Source of the DNA: Candidatus Zixiibacteriota bacterium
Lineage (GTDB): Bacteria > Zixibacteria > MSB-5A5 > GN15 > FEB-12
Assembly: GCA_019038695.1 (NCBI GenBank)
Contig: JAHOYZ010000003.1
Coordinates: 1 to 64,000, forward strand
Length of the DNA: 64,000 nucleotides
Reading direction: 5' to 3'
Shown: positions 1-7,182 of the stretch, piece by piece
How the letters are laid out: each line of letters opens with the position of its first letter
How positions within the stretch are numbered: the stretch's first letter is position 1
Notes under the pieces: model-generated
Told to the model about the DNA's origin: nothing
The model's input: the letters and a program-made list of their open reading frames with translations, nothing else
Databases searched by the model: none
Translations under genes and position numbers: made by a program

Positions 1-56
1 TGTCCGGCATTCCTCCGGTGTATGGACTCAACAGCATCGATGCCATACTGGACTAG
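1..56 (+). CDS. C-terminal end of an unidentified gene (partial)
   Basis: An open frame enters from the left edge and stops at TAG 54-56. The last 17 residues read SGIPPVYGLNSIDAILD. The piece is too short to assign a family. The NSIDAIL run loosely recalls the second half of a dockerin repeat, but that is only a resemblance. It lies just outside the repeat that bounds the accessory region, so it may be the first host gene beyond it. Confidence 0.3.
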   Translation, partial: SGIPPVYGLNSIDAILD

Positions 57-127
57 TTTCTGTTTTCAAGCCCCAGCGAACTTGACAAACGCTGTGATAA
101 AACTAACTTAAAAATGGTACAATAGCC

Positions 128-187
128 GGGGGGAATCGAACCCCATACTCGCGTTGTGGCACAAGGAGTTACACCCTATTGTGACCA
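128..187. repeat. tmRNA 3'-end-derived repeat, distal copy
   Basis: This 60-base segment matches 1228-1287 at 59 of 60 positions; the one difference is G168 against C1268. Its first 17 bases, containing GGGGAATCGAACCCC, equal the T-arm/acceptor end of the tmRNA at 3879-4231 read on the opposite strand. The remaining bases are not tmRNA and are shared only by the two repeats. I read it as an attachment-site junction. The sequence left of base 128 no longer resembles tmRNA, so this copy is shorter than the one at 1221. Confidence 0.75.
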
Positions 188-251
188 CTTTTTCACTGCC
201 GTATGAGCGGCATAGACATCTTAAAACTATAGATCCCCTCAGTCGTCATGC

Positions 252-1001
252 TCAGAGCTTTTTCGCCACATAAACACCATAGCTGTAGTAGTCACTGTAT
301 CTTTCATAAAGGGCTATTTCATCTTTTTCCACTTCAACAATCGCCTTTGCCTGAGTACTTTGACCATGCCGCTCAAGGAACTCGTCAAAACGGATCTGCA
401 TGGGTCGATAGTAATTCTCAAGCCAGCAATGGATCGGCAAGAAGAAGTAAGCCTCTGGGCTGTAGCCATGACGCTCGAGGACTCCTATTTTTGACGAGGC
501 GACATCAATCTGCGAGTATTCCTTCTCCCAATAAGACTGGAGCTCATGCGGTCGTGTGACACTGAGCCAGGTTATTTCGGAAACGATGAGCTTTCCCCCC
601 GGTTTCAGGAACCGGTTCCAGGCCGAAACACCGGCCTCAAAACCCATGTTGTATATAGCTCCCTCGGACCAGATCACATCAAACTCCTCGTCAGAAAAAG
701 GCAGAGTATTCATGGAGCAGTTCAGTGTGGTGATTTTGTCTGCTACCCCATGGTTGTGCGCTCTGGATTGGAGCTCGTCAAGAAACTCCGATAGAAAATC
801 CACGGCGGTGATTTCCGCATCCAGCTCCTTTGCGAGCAGGACGGTCGACGCGCCCGTGCCACAGCCAATATCCGCAATCTTCAGAGGGCGTGACCGGTCA
901 AGTCCGGCCAACTCCAGCGCTCGTTTTGTTTCAGCTTCTCCACCCGGTCCTTGCCGCACCGCATGCTTGTGGAAATCTATGAGTAGTTGGTAATCGTTCA
1001 A
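252..1001 (-). CDS. Class I SAM-dependent methyltransferase
   Basis: About 249 residues. The Rossmann SAM-binding motif I is clear (IADIGCGTG near residue 42), followed by an acidic ribose contact (AVDF) and a post-motif ending KPGGKLIVSEITWL. The substrate cannot be told; methyltransferases of this type act on small molecules. I chose the TTG start at 1001 because a Shine-Dalgarno AGGGAG (1008-1013) sits six bases before it and the conserved-looking N-terminus begins there. Another in-frame TTG at 1019 lies inside a short tandem repeat and would place that Shine-Dalgarno within the gene. It is the sole cargo gene of unit B and probably arrived with it. Confidence 0.85.
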   Translation of the reverse strand: MNDYQLLIDFHKHAVRQGPGGEAETKRALELAGLDRSRPLKIADIGCGTGASTVLLAKELDAEITAVDFLSEFLDELQSRAHNHGVADKITTLNCSMNTLPFSDEEFDVIWSEGAIYNMGFEAGVSAWNRFLKPGGKLIVSEITWLSVTRPHELQSYWEKEYSQIDVASSKIGVLERHGYSPEAYFFLPIHCWLENYYRPMQIRFDEFLERHGQSTQAKAIVEVEKDEIALYERYSDYYSYGVYVAKKL

Positions 1002-1012
1002 GTTTTTCTCCC

Positions 1013-1033
1013 TAATCAATAATCAATAATCAA
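1013..1033. repeat. Three tandem copies of TAATCAA
   Basis: Three perfect 7-base copies occur at 1013-1019, 1020-1026 and 1027-1033, immediately upstream of the methyltransferase start. Such a tract can change copy number by slippage. It overlaps the alternative TTG start at 1019 but lies upstream of the preferred start. Confidence 0.85.
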
Positions 1034-1082
1034 TTCAAAATAAGGTAAACTTCTCCGTATTGCAAGATGAACAGGAGCAGAG

Positions 1083-1220
1083 TGAACTGTGACCAAATTG
1101 TGTCCACCGTCGTCGCAAGTTATTGCTTGATATTCAGCGATATAGAGGGGGGATGGGGGTATGAGTAAATGATCCGGCCTTTTGCGCCGCTGTCCGCAGG
1201 AAAAAAACCAATGATATTGG
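1083..1220. repeat. Left-end sequence of unit B (flank duplicate)
   Basis: This stretch aligns over its length with 3737-3878, directly beside the real tmRNA 3' end, at roughly two thirds to three quarters identity by eye. Shared blocks include CTGTGACCAAAT, AAGTTATTG, GATATTC and GGGGGTAT. It contains a doubled TGTG(A/T)CC motif at 1087-1105. It is either a duplicated tmRNA downstream flank or the conserved end of a repeated element. Confidence 0.65.
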
Positions 1221-1298
1221 TGGAGGTGGGGGGAATCGAACCCCATACTCGCGTTGTGGCACAAGGACTTACACCCTATTGTGACCAAATTGTGACCG
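1221..1298. repeat. tmRNA 3'-end-derived repeat, middle copy
   Basis: Bases 1221-1244 are identical to the last 24 bases of tmRNA (3879-3902, complementary strand). Read on the minus strand they are followed by an encoded CCA. Bases 1245-1287 are the non-tmRNA tail shared with 145-187. The tail ends in a direct pair of TGTGACC motifs (1280-1298), 11 bases apart. This hybrid is what an attachment-site junction after insertion into a tmRNA gene would look like. Confidence 0.75.
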
Positions 1299-1306
1299 TT
1301 TTTTTT

Positions 1307-1492
1307 GACTCAAGCCGCTACTTATGTTGGAAAAGTAGTGGCCACCAATCTTTGACATCAATGATCAATGCCCTTGACCTTAATGCTCGCTATGCGTTTG
1401 ATGGAAAACTGATTGACTTATTACAACCTGTACCTAAAATTCAAGACAAGAGTCCATATTCATTCACCTTTCTAACAGGAAAAGAAAAATGA
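1307..1492 (+). pseudogene. C-terminal remnant of an unidentified gene, cut by the repeat
   Basis: About 61 codons are open up to TGA 1490-1492, ending TFLTGKEK. The frame has no plausible start or Shine-Dalgarno after the att-like repeat that precedes it. The stop overlaps the next ATG in an ATGA arrangement (1489-1492), as in a real operon with the DUF2938 frame. I read it as the tail of a gene whose front was removed at the 1221-1298 junction. The family is not recognised. Confidence 0.3.
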
Positions 1493-1979
1493 TAAATTTT
1501 GCAGAAATGATCTTAATGGGTATCGTGGCGACCCTTATCATGGATATGTTAGCTGTTATTCTCACCGAATCTAAGATCGTTCACCAAATGATAAAACCTG
1601 AAGTTGTCGGACGATGGACCATTTATATGCTAAGGGAAAATTCATACATAAGGATATCAATCAAACACCGGTATTGAATTATGAAAAATCGGCAACATTA
1701 TTGTCTCATTATTTGATAGGAATCGTTCTAGCAGGAATCTATCTTCTCACGGAATTAAAAGTGCCGACAATTCGCCAACAACTGTGGATGCCTCTGATAT
1801 TTGGATTAACAACGGTTCTCCTGCCATGGTTATGGCTGTATCCCAGCATAGGGCTTGGTTTTTTGGCTTCGAAAACACCAAGAAGATCACTTTACATTGT
1901 TACCAGTCTCGTTAATCATACAAATTTCGGATTGGGGTTGATTGTATGGATAGTTGTTTTTCGCCGTTTCTTAATGTGA
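1489..1979 (+). pseudogene. DUF2938 family membrane protein, frameshifted
   Basis: The first half (MINFAEMILMGIVATLIMDM to VVGRW) is in frame 1. The second half (KGKFIHKD, then SHYLIGI, then GLGFLASKTPRRS and VNHTNFGLGL) is in frame 3. Joined, they give the usual DUF2938 layout of about 160 residues, with GRW shortly before KGKFIH and four hydrophobic segments. The break lies near 1618-1640 and is equivalent to a one-base deletion. The function of DUF2938 is unknown. A sequencing error in a draft assembly is the alternative explanation. Confidence 0.6.
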
Positions 1980-2045
1980 GGAGAGACCCAACATTTTAAT
2001 TCAAAGTCTTGTATAGACTTTCTCTATTTGCAGGGCATTATTTTT

Positions 2046-3014
2046 CTATGTTACCGTAATGACGACGTTACCTTTCTTGTGCCCTTTGTCGACATACCTG
2101 TGAGCCTCGACAATCTGTTCCAAAGGATAGCATCTATCTATGACCGATTTTATCTTGCCAGCTTCAATAAGTTCCTTGAGGAAAATTAGATTTTCAGTTA
2201 TATTTGGTGCAATCCCAATTATTACTTTTTTGCCACCCACAATTGACGTCCATAGTGCTTGAAGAAAGGGCCAATCAACTGTCAGATAGACACCTCTTTG
2301 CTTTAGAGATCCTTTACAATGTGGAAAGGTCGTTTTGCCAACTGTGTCAAAAATGGCGTCATAGGTCTGGCCGTTTTTAGTAAAATCCTCTTTCGTGTAA
2401 TCAATGACCTTATCGGCTCCCAGAGATTTTGCCAATTCTAAATTTATGGTACTGCAAACTCCGGTGACTTCTGCGCCAAAGTATTTGGCAAGTTGTACCG
2501 CGAAAGTGCCTACGCTGCCAGAGGCTCCATGGATAAGAACTTTTTGTCCGTTCTGGATATCTCCTTTTCTAAGAAAATGCAATGCTGAAAGTCCCCCGAT
2601 AGGAACAGCGGCGGCTTCCTCATAGGTCATATTGGCCGGTTTTATTGCAACTAACTCTTCTTCAGGAAGGCATTTGTACTCAGCATTACAACCATTAAAA
2701 AATACTCCCTTGGTATATCCAAAAACCTGATCGCCTTCCTTAAATAGTTTTACAGCTTTGCCTACTAATTCAATTTCCCCGGCTAGATCACACCCTGGTA
2801 TTTTTTTTCTTGGCTTTCTTAGACCATACATTATTCGCCCGGGGAGCCAGAACCAGCGAGCCCATGTGAAACTTCGAATTCTACAGTCCCCTGCTGTTAC
2901 TGTCGACGCATAAACCCTTACTAGTATTTCATTGTCCTTCGGAGTAGGTTTCTCTACCTCCTTGAGTTGAAGAACATCCGGTGGTCCGTATTTTGTACAT
3001 ACAATTGCTTTCAT
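2046..3014 (-). CDS. NAD(P)-dependent zinc-free alcohol dehydrogenase / quinone oxidoreductase (MDR)
   Basis: 322 residues, normal for the quinone-oxidoreductase branch of the medium-chain dehydrogenase/reductases. The N-terminal GroES-like half starts [17 protein letters not shown] and has PGCDLAGEI near 75. The nucleotide-binding half has [20 protein letters not shown] near residue 160. The structural zinc cysteine cluster of classical ADHs is absent. It probably reduces enones, quinones or similar carbonyls with NADPH. It lies in unit A, transcribed with the hypothetical gene upstream (49-base gap), and uses AT-rich codons unlike the later genes, which suggests acquisition. Confidence 0.88.
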   Translation of the reverse strand: MKAIVCTKYGPPDVLQLKEVEKPTPKDNEILVRVYASTVTAGDCRIRSFTWARWFWLPGRIMYGLRKPRKKIPGCDLAGEIELVGKAVKLFKEGDQVFGYTKGVFFNGCNAEYKCLPEEELVAIKPANMTYEEAAAVPIGGLSALHFLRKGDIQNGQKVLIHGASGSVGTFAVQLAKYFGAEVTGVCSTINLELAKSLGADKVIDYTKEDFTKNGQTYDAIFDTVGKTTFPHCKGSLKQRGVYLTVDWPFLQALWTSIVGGKKVIIGIAPNITENLIFLKELIEAGKIKSVIDRCYPLEQIVEAHRYVDKGHKKGNVVITVT

Positions 3015-3063
3015 GCGTTGGTTTTTCCGAATTGTAAGTGCTCCTCAACTTCCATAATCTCTC

Positions 3064-3651
3064 CTACTGCGCAATAGAACGATCCTTCTTCTGCAAATAG
3101 CCTGAGACCGATGCACCTCGTATAATTCGCAGAGAGACCGAGCCCTCTTCGGCTCTTCGTGTCATTAGTCTAAGCACGAAGGATTTCTCGTAGTCCTTGG
3201 CGACTCGCTCAGTTTCCCATTCGTACAGACCGAGCCATTCGCCGTTCTCTTCATTGATCATCCATATTTTTTCGTGAAAGCCGGGAAATCCCGCTATCAA
3301 CAGAATTGGAATGAGTGACAGTCTGCGATTAGCTGTTTGTGAGAATCTCGCAAAATGGAAGCGTACAACAAGGACGACCGGTCCGACATGGCTGTGTTCG
3401 CGTTCGGTTCTTCGCTTCATATAGCGGAATACAGTGAATACTTGATCCTCATCGATTTCAAATGATCGAGCGACGAATCGTCTTGGGAACCGTAAGCGAC
3501 CGATCAGGAAGTAGATTAATGCAATGAAGAAACATACGATAGGAAGCCTGCGAAAGATGCCCGGGGATTCAACGCCGGTGGGCTCTGATACAAGCGGAAC
3601 TTCTTGGTGTTCCCCCGATGATCTGGGTCTTTCTAACTCATCTGCCGACAT
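3064..3651 (-). CDS. Hypothetical single-pass membrane protein with a YdhR-like C-terminal region
   Basis: 195 residues. The first 30 are polar and Pro/Glu-rich, then there is one membrane segment (LPIVCFFIALIYFLIG, about 36-51). The C-terminal half has the run GFHEKIWMINEENGEWLGLYEWE followed by an Ala/Tyr helix. That pattern recalls small alpha+beta-barrel monooxygenase-like proteins such as YdhR, but the match is only by eye. Encoded just upstream of the dehydrogenase in unit A, so possibly co-transcribed with it. Confidence 0.55.
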   Translation of the reverse strand: MSADELERPRSSGEHQEVPLVSEPTGVESPGIFRRLPIVCFFIALIYFLIGRLRFPRRFVARSFEIDEDQVFTVFRYMKRRTEREHSHVGPVVLVVRFHFARFSQTANRRLSLIPILLIAGFPGFHEKIWMINEENGEWLGLYEWETERVAKDYEKSFVLRLMTRRAEEGSVSLRIIRGASVSGYLQKKDRSIAQ

Positions 3652-3736
3652 GTACTATCCATCCACTTCATGATTCAGACATCGAATTCAATAAAGAGGA
3701 CATCCTCACCACATTGCAACATAAACTCAGACGGGT

Positions 3737-3878
3737 TTCACTGTGACCAAATCGTGACTACGATCGTTGTAAGTTATTGTTCGATATTCGTAGTTATAGC
3801 AGAGGGACGGGGGTATACACAAATCATCCGACCTATTATGCCGGCGTATTTAGATGAACTGTAACAAGTTATAACAAT
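3737..3878. repeat. Left-end sequence beside the tmRNA 3' end
   Basis: It lies directly downstream of the tmRNA (minus strand) and is the partner of 1083-1220. It holds a doubled TGTGACC-like motif at 3741-3759, in the same orientation as the pairs at 1087-1105 and 1280-1298. The divergence between copies suggests the units were not inserted at the same time. Confidence 0.65.
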
Positions 3879-4231
3879 TGGAGGTGGGGGGAATCGAACC
3901 CCCGTCCGAATCTACCGTCTGGCTGCTTTCTACGTGCGTAGTTGGTCTATAATTTCTCGCTCTGCAAGCTGCCAACCAACAGGCCACCGGCAAAGCCAGC
4001 CTTTGTTTTTAAGCTCTCCTTAAAGGCGTCGGAAAGCCGAGTCTCCTTTTGCGGCGCTGTAGTCTGACCCGAGAGACAACGGTTCAGGTACAACGGGCTG
4101 CACTATTTCTAGGCTGCCATGGCGTAATTAGATTCGCCAATTAGTGTTTTGCCCGGTTTTTTAACGGGGCCCCAGACAACCCCGGCACGCCAACAACCCT
4201 CCACTAAACCCGTCGAATCCAGTTCACCCCC
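3879..4231 (-). ncRNA. ssrA: Transfer-messenger RNA (tmRNA)
   Basis: 353 bases. The 5' end GGGGGUG pairs with the 3' end CACCUCC to form a seven-pair acceptor stem (one G-U). The T-arm has the loop TTCGATT flanked by G5 and C5, and the discriminator is A at 3879; CCA is not encoded here. The 5' part carries the usual CUGGAUUCGACGGG. The mRNA-like part follows GUUAAAAAACCG and encodes the tag GKTLIGESNYAMAA before TAG, so the added peptide would be AGKTLIGESNYAMAA. It rescues stalled ribosomes and tags nascent chains for proteolysis. The 3' end appears to be an integration target (copies at 1221 and 128). Confidence 0.96.
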
Positions 4232-4317
4232 ATAATCGAAATCGTATCGTCGAAGGAGTGAGCTGTCGCGGCCATGAAAGGACGTGACAACTTCATATGT
4301 CAAAGAACTCTACATAT

Positions 4318-4346
4318 AGTATACACCAACTGCCGGAAATATTCAA
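4318..4346 (-). promoter_or_regulatory. Probable sigma-70-type promoter of tmRNA
   Basis: On the minus strand a -35 TTGAAT (4346-4341) and a -10 TATACT (4323-4318) are separated by 17 bases. Transcription would begin near 4311, about 80 bases before the mature 5' end at 4231, leaving a leader for RNase P to remove. Confidence 0.5.
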
Positions 4347-4542
4347 TAGCTGGCATAAGTTATGTCGGCATAAGTTAAACGCATCGGCAGCCGAAGAGTT
4401 GCAAATTGATTGGGGCAGGCGACAGGTATCACCTGTTTAGGGCATCTGCTGCCCACTACACACTTGTAACCCTTGGCAATTTGTTCTATCGGACAGTGTT
4501 GGTCAATGGCCGATTATCTGTGGGCATTTACTTCCTACGGAA
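4347..4542. other. Intergenic stretch upstream of tmRNA
   Basis: Together with the tmRNA promoter this makes about 310 bases without a gene. The only structure I see is a short direct repeat GGCATAAGTTA at about 4353 and 4368. No supported reading frame. Confidence 0.4.
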
Positions 4543-5211
4543 CTATTGTGTTGAGCTATCCGAAACTTTATTACCCCACTGTTGTTTCAAGATTTCCATT
4601 GTTTCCATAATCACATCGTTGCCATCTTTTTGTAATGGTGTAGCACGACCTCTTCTGATGTAAATATGATCTATCAATGTGCCACCTTTACTTACGATGA
4701 GATCACCAAATTCATCTATATTTTCCTGCTCGAACCTACTATTAAATGTGTTGAATAAAATTACTTTGTTGTTGGTGAAATCATTGTTTCTTACAAACGT
4801 CCAAATTGGAGGTGCCGGACGGAATAGCCATATAGGAGAACCAAGAAAAATCAAATCATAACTGCTCATGTCAATCGTTTCGGGATTAATAATTGTTTCT
4901 GTTTCGTTACTAGCATCGATAAAAGCATTGTACCAGCCTGTGAAATCTCTACTGTAGCTTTCAGCTTCAATGAATTTTAAATCAGCATCATGATACTTGG
5001 CAATTTCCTTGGCCATGGCTTCAGTATTCCCGTTACGTGAGTAGCAAAGAACCAATACTTGGGCAGTCTCACCTTGATCTCTCAAGTAAGGCTTACTCTC
5101 AAAATGAGAAAAGTTCTTAATAACAATTGACAAAACGCTAGCGATAATCACTATCACAGCGATTATTGCTAGAGTCCAGACCATTTTTTTTCTTTTGACT
5201 CTCGTAATCAC
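4543..5211 (-). CDS. Membrane-anchored flavodoxin-family protein
   Basis: 222 residues. It has a basic N-terminus, then one membrane segment (VWTLAIIAVIVIIASVLSIVI, about 11-31), then a flavodoxin fold. The phosphate-binding loop reads VLCYSRNGNTEAMA (about 54-67), and LIFLGSPIWLFRPAPPIWTF near 115-135 contributes the second FMN-contacting loop. It resembles flavodoxin_4-type FMN proteins. The fold would face one side of the inner membrane; orientation is unclear. Start is GTG at 5211 with AGGAAA just upstream; an ATG ten codons in is possible. AT-rich, like the genes across the tmRNA. Confidence 0.8.
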   Translation of the reverse strand: MITRVKRKKMVWTLAIIAVIVIIASVLSIVIKNFSHFESKPYLRDQGETAQVLVLCYSRNGNTEAMAKEIAKYHDADLKFIEAESYSRDFTGWYNAFIDASNETETIINPETIDMSSYDLIFLGSPIWLFRPAPPIWTFVRNNDFTNNKVILFNTFNSRFEQENIDEFGDLIVSKGGTLIDHIYIRRGRATPLQKDGNDVIMETMEILKQQWGNKVSDSSTQ

Positions 5212-5266
5212 TTTCCTATTTTATTAAAGAACTGTTCAAATATAGCCTAAACCGCTCCAGATCATT

Positions 5267-5304
5267 ATTGATGTCTTGATTCCGTATTGATGTCTTGATT
5301 CCGT
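5267..5304. repeat. 19-base perfect tandem duplication
   Basis: ATTGATGTCTTGATTCCGT occurs at 5267-5285 and again at 5286-5304, between the flavodoxin gene and the small beta-barrel gene. It looks like a recent slippage or repair duplication. Confidence 0.9.
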
Positions 5305-5345
5305 GGACAACAGCTGCGGTGTCTTCCACTCATGAGATTCTTCTT

Positions 5346-5783
5346 CTAAAACACCAACCTTACCCCAAACTGGTTAATCGGTTTGGACTCAAAGGTCGCA
5401 ATAACGCGTTGGACATTCAGACTTAAAAAACTCGTTACCGGTTTGACCAGCGAAAGTTCTACGTAATAATCATAGTTATTTTTGCCCAGCGAAAGGTCAA
5501 AGGGATCGGCGTATGAGTATTTCCAATTGAAATCACCTGTGAACTCAAAAGTAAATGACGTGAGTAGTTTGAATGAGTTGATCGAGACAACTTGAAATGT
5601 CCTCCCTCGATTTTCACCGGCGTCATCATAGTTCTGATAGAAGGAAAGTTCGTTGGAAATAGGGTAGAAACCCAGCTTTCCGGATGGGGCTTCCCATTGG
5701 GGAATCATCCCCGCTGAGATCGAAGTGGCAAAGAGGAGTGACGTTGTCACCACCATGCAGACGAGCAGAACGAGCTTGCGCAT
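5346..5783 (-). CDS. Small secreted/outer-membrane beta protein of unknown family
   Basis: 145 residues with a clear signal peptide (MRKLVLLVCMVVTTSLLFATSISA, cleavage near 24). The rest alternates polar and aromatic/hydrophobic residues (LSFYQNYDD, FTFEFTGDFNWKYSY, YDYYVELSLV) and ends in phenylalanine (FGVRLVF), as outer-membrane barrel strands do. It is short for a complete barrel: about 8 strands at most. Function unknown. Confidence 0.6.
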   Translation of the reverse strand: MRKLVLLVCMVVTTSLLFATSISAGMIPQWEAPSGKLGFYPISNELSFYQNYDDAGENRGRTFQVVSINSFKLLTSFTFEFTGDFNWKYSYADPFDLSLGKNNYDYYVELSLVKPVTSFLSLNVQRVIATFESKPINQFGVRLVF

Positions 5784-5852
5784 GATATTTCTCCATTGGT
5801 TTGAAAATTATGGTTTGCGAATAGACTCCGTAATGTGCATGACCAAACAATC

Positions 5853-7049
5853 CTACCGGGTCAGATTCTGAAGCAACTCCGTCGCCGGGTTGTTGTTCGG
5901 TTGAAGCGTGAGCGAACGGCGCAGGTAACCTTCGGCTGTTTCAGAATCTCCCGATCTTATCAGGACCTGAGCCAGTTGATTGTACGCATGAAACGAACCA
6001 GGGAAAGCATCGATATTCAGGAGGAACATCTGTTCCGCCTCTTGGAGACGATTTTCCTGTAGCAGACTCTGCCCGATGCGGTCGAGTTGATATTCGTCTA
6101 GATCGTAGTCGGTAGAGTCGCTGTTTCTGATTTCCTGATACATCCGCACCGCATAACCTATCCCCTCATCGTCAATCCACACAAGAAGCGAATCGGATAG
6201 AAGTAATTGAGGTGTTTTCAGATTCAGACCAATTGGGGAGTTGGCGACCAGGAGACGAGAGATTTCCGTAAAGAAGCTGTGGTCATAGACACCTGCCGGT
6301 GAATCGCCCCAGTCGAACAGCGTTCTGTATTTCGAGGCAGCATCATACAACTGCCGTGCATGATTCGCCGTGCCACACTCTCCGGTTCCAGATGGAATAA
6401 ACAGTTTAGGAGTATTGATCTGTGGAATTCTGGCCAGTGAATTAAACTCAGAGCTAATAAAATAGCTAACCGGGAACATCGGATAGCATTCGCCTACGAC
6501 CGCACAAGCTGAAGTGTATGGAGCCACAACTACTACAGCGGCTGCATTTACATCTACCGCCACATCTATGGCTACCGCAGCACCAAGACCCACACCGTAG
6601 AGGATGATGTCAGTCGATTTAATGTCCCTGACATGTTTGATTTGGTGATAGCAAGCCCGAGCATCAAGTCCAAGCCCGATTTCGGTCGGCTCACCGCCGC
6701 TTTCACCAAATCCTCGATAATCTACAGCAAGGACGTTGAGTCCCATGCTGCGTAACAGCATGTATTCGTCGAGGTTTGATGCTACCGTCTGACCCCGATC
6801 GTGAAAGTAGATGAGCCAGTAGTTTGAAGAATCCTCTGGAGCTGCTGTGATCTCCCAACCCACCAGTTTCACAGTATCGTCGGTGGTCAATTCCACGCGG
6901 TTAATATCAAGGTCGGCGTACGGAGGGTGTTCAATCGTCTCTGTCAACTGTTCATAAATAATCTTAGACTCGCCTGCGGCAAACCACAGAGTAGCTCCTG
7001 TGTACAGGACAATAACAACCAGCAAACCAACAATCCATGTTTTGTTCAT
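5853..7049 (-). CDS. Alpha/beta-hydrolase-fold protein lacking the nucleophile serine, with C-terminal TPRs
   Basis: 398 residues from ATG 7049, chosen because it gives a proper N-terminal membrane anchor (WIVGLLVVIVLYTGATLWFA) and has AAGGA ten bases upstream. The fold signatures are LIYFHDRGQT (about 79-88), LAVDYRGFGESGG (107-119) and a terminal YDHSFF histidine. However, the nucleophile elbow, normally GxSxG, reads GVGLG (152-156), with glycine in place of serine. The usual acid loop is also odd. The last 70 residues form one to two TPR units. I infer a catalytically dead or repurposed hydrolase at the inner membrane. Confidence 0.75.
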   Translation of the reverse strand: MNKTWIVGLLVVIVLYTGATLWFAAGESKIIYEQLTETIEHPPYADLDINRVELTTDDTVKLVGWEITAAPEDSSNYWLIYFHDRGQTVASNLDEYMLLRSMGLNVLAVDYRGFGESGGEPTEIGLGLDARACYHQIKHVRDIKSTDIILYGVGLGAAVAIDVAVDVNAAAVVVVAPYTSACAVVGECYPMFPVSYFISSEFNSLARIPQINTPKLFIPSGTGECGTANHARQLYDAASKYRTLFDWGDSPAGVYDHSFFTEISRLLVANSPIGLNLKTPQLLLSDSLLVWIDDEGIGYAVRMYQEIRNSDSTDYDLDEYQLDRIGQSLLQENRLQEAEQMFLLNIDAFPGSFHAYNQLAQVLIRSGDSETAEGYLRRSLTLQPNNNPATELLQNLTR

Positions 7050-7182
7050 CAGAGATCGATCCTTCTTGTTTTCCATATCACATAGAGCACACAAAAGCCT
7101 CAACGAATGGGAATGATAAGGATATGTACAGGCACCTGTCAAGCAAGAGTCGGATTGGTAATTTTGCGACCATTGAGCCTAT

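Larger units (their letters stand above)
145..1220. mobile_element. Integrase-less cassette-like unit B at tmRNA (methyltransferase cargo)
   Basis: The unit lies between two tmRNA-3'-end copies at 128-144 and 1221-1244. One end (145-187) and the other end (1083-1220) match the corresponding ends of the neighbouring unit at 1245-3878. The only convincing gene inside is a SAM-dependent methyltransferase. No recombinase gene is present. That the unit was inserted by site-specific recombination into the tmRNA 3' end is inference from the repeat arrangement. Confidence 0.5.
1245..3878. mobile_element. Integrase-less cassette-like unit A at tmRNA
   Basis: About 2.6 kb between the middle tmRNA-3'-end copy and the tmRNA gene itself. 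Cargo: a truncated reading frame, a frameshifted DUF2938 gene, an MDR alcohol dehydrogenase and a hypothetical membrane protein. The two ends (1245-1298 and 3737-3878) match the ends of unit B. The cargo looks more AT-rich than the genes after 5.8 kb, which fits transfer. No integrase is visible, so the unit would have been mobilised in trans or have lost its recombinase. Confidence 0.5.

Noticed and set aside
3670-3864. 64-codon frame next to tmRNA
   Set aside because: It lies in the repeated unit-end sequence, has no Shine-Dalgarno, and its counterpart at 1083-1220 is not open in the same way.
4109-4303. 64-codon frame on the minus strand ending ESNYAMAA
   Set aside because: It is the tmRNA tag-coding region read from an upstream codon, not an independent protein gene.
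4406-4663. 85-codon plus-strand frame
   Set aside because: It overlaps the start of the flavodoxin gene on the other strand and shows no coding character.
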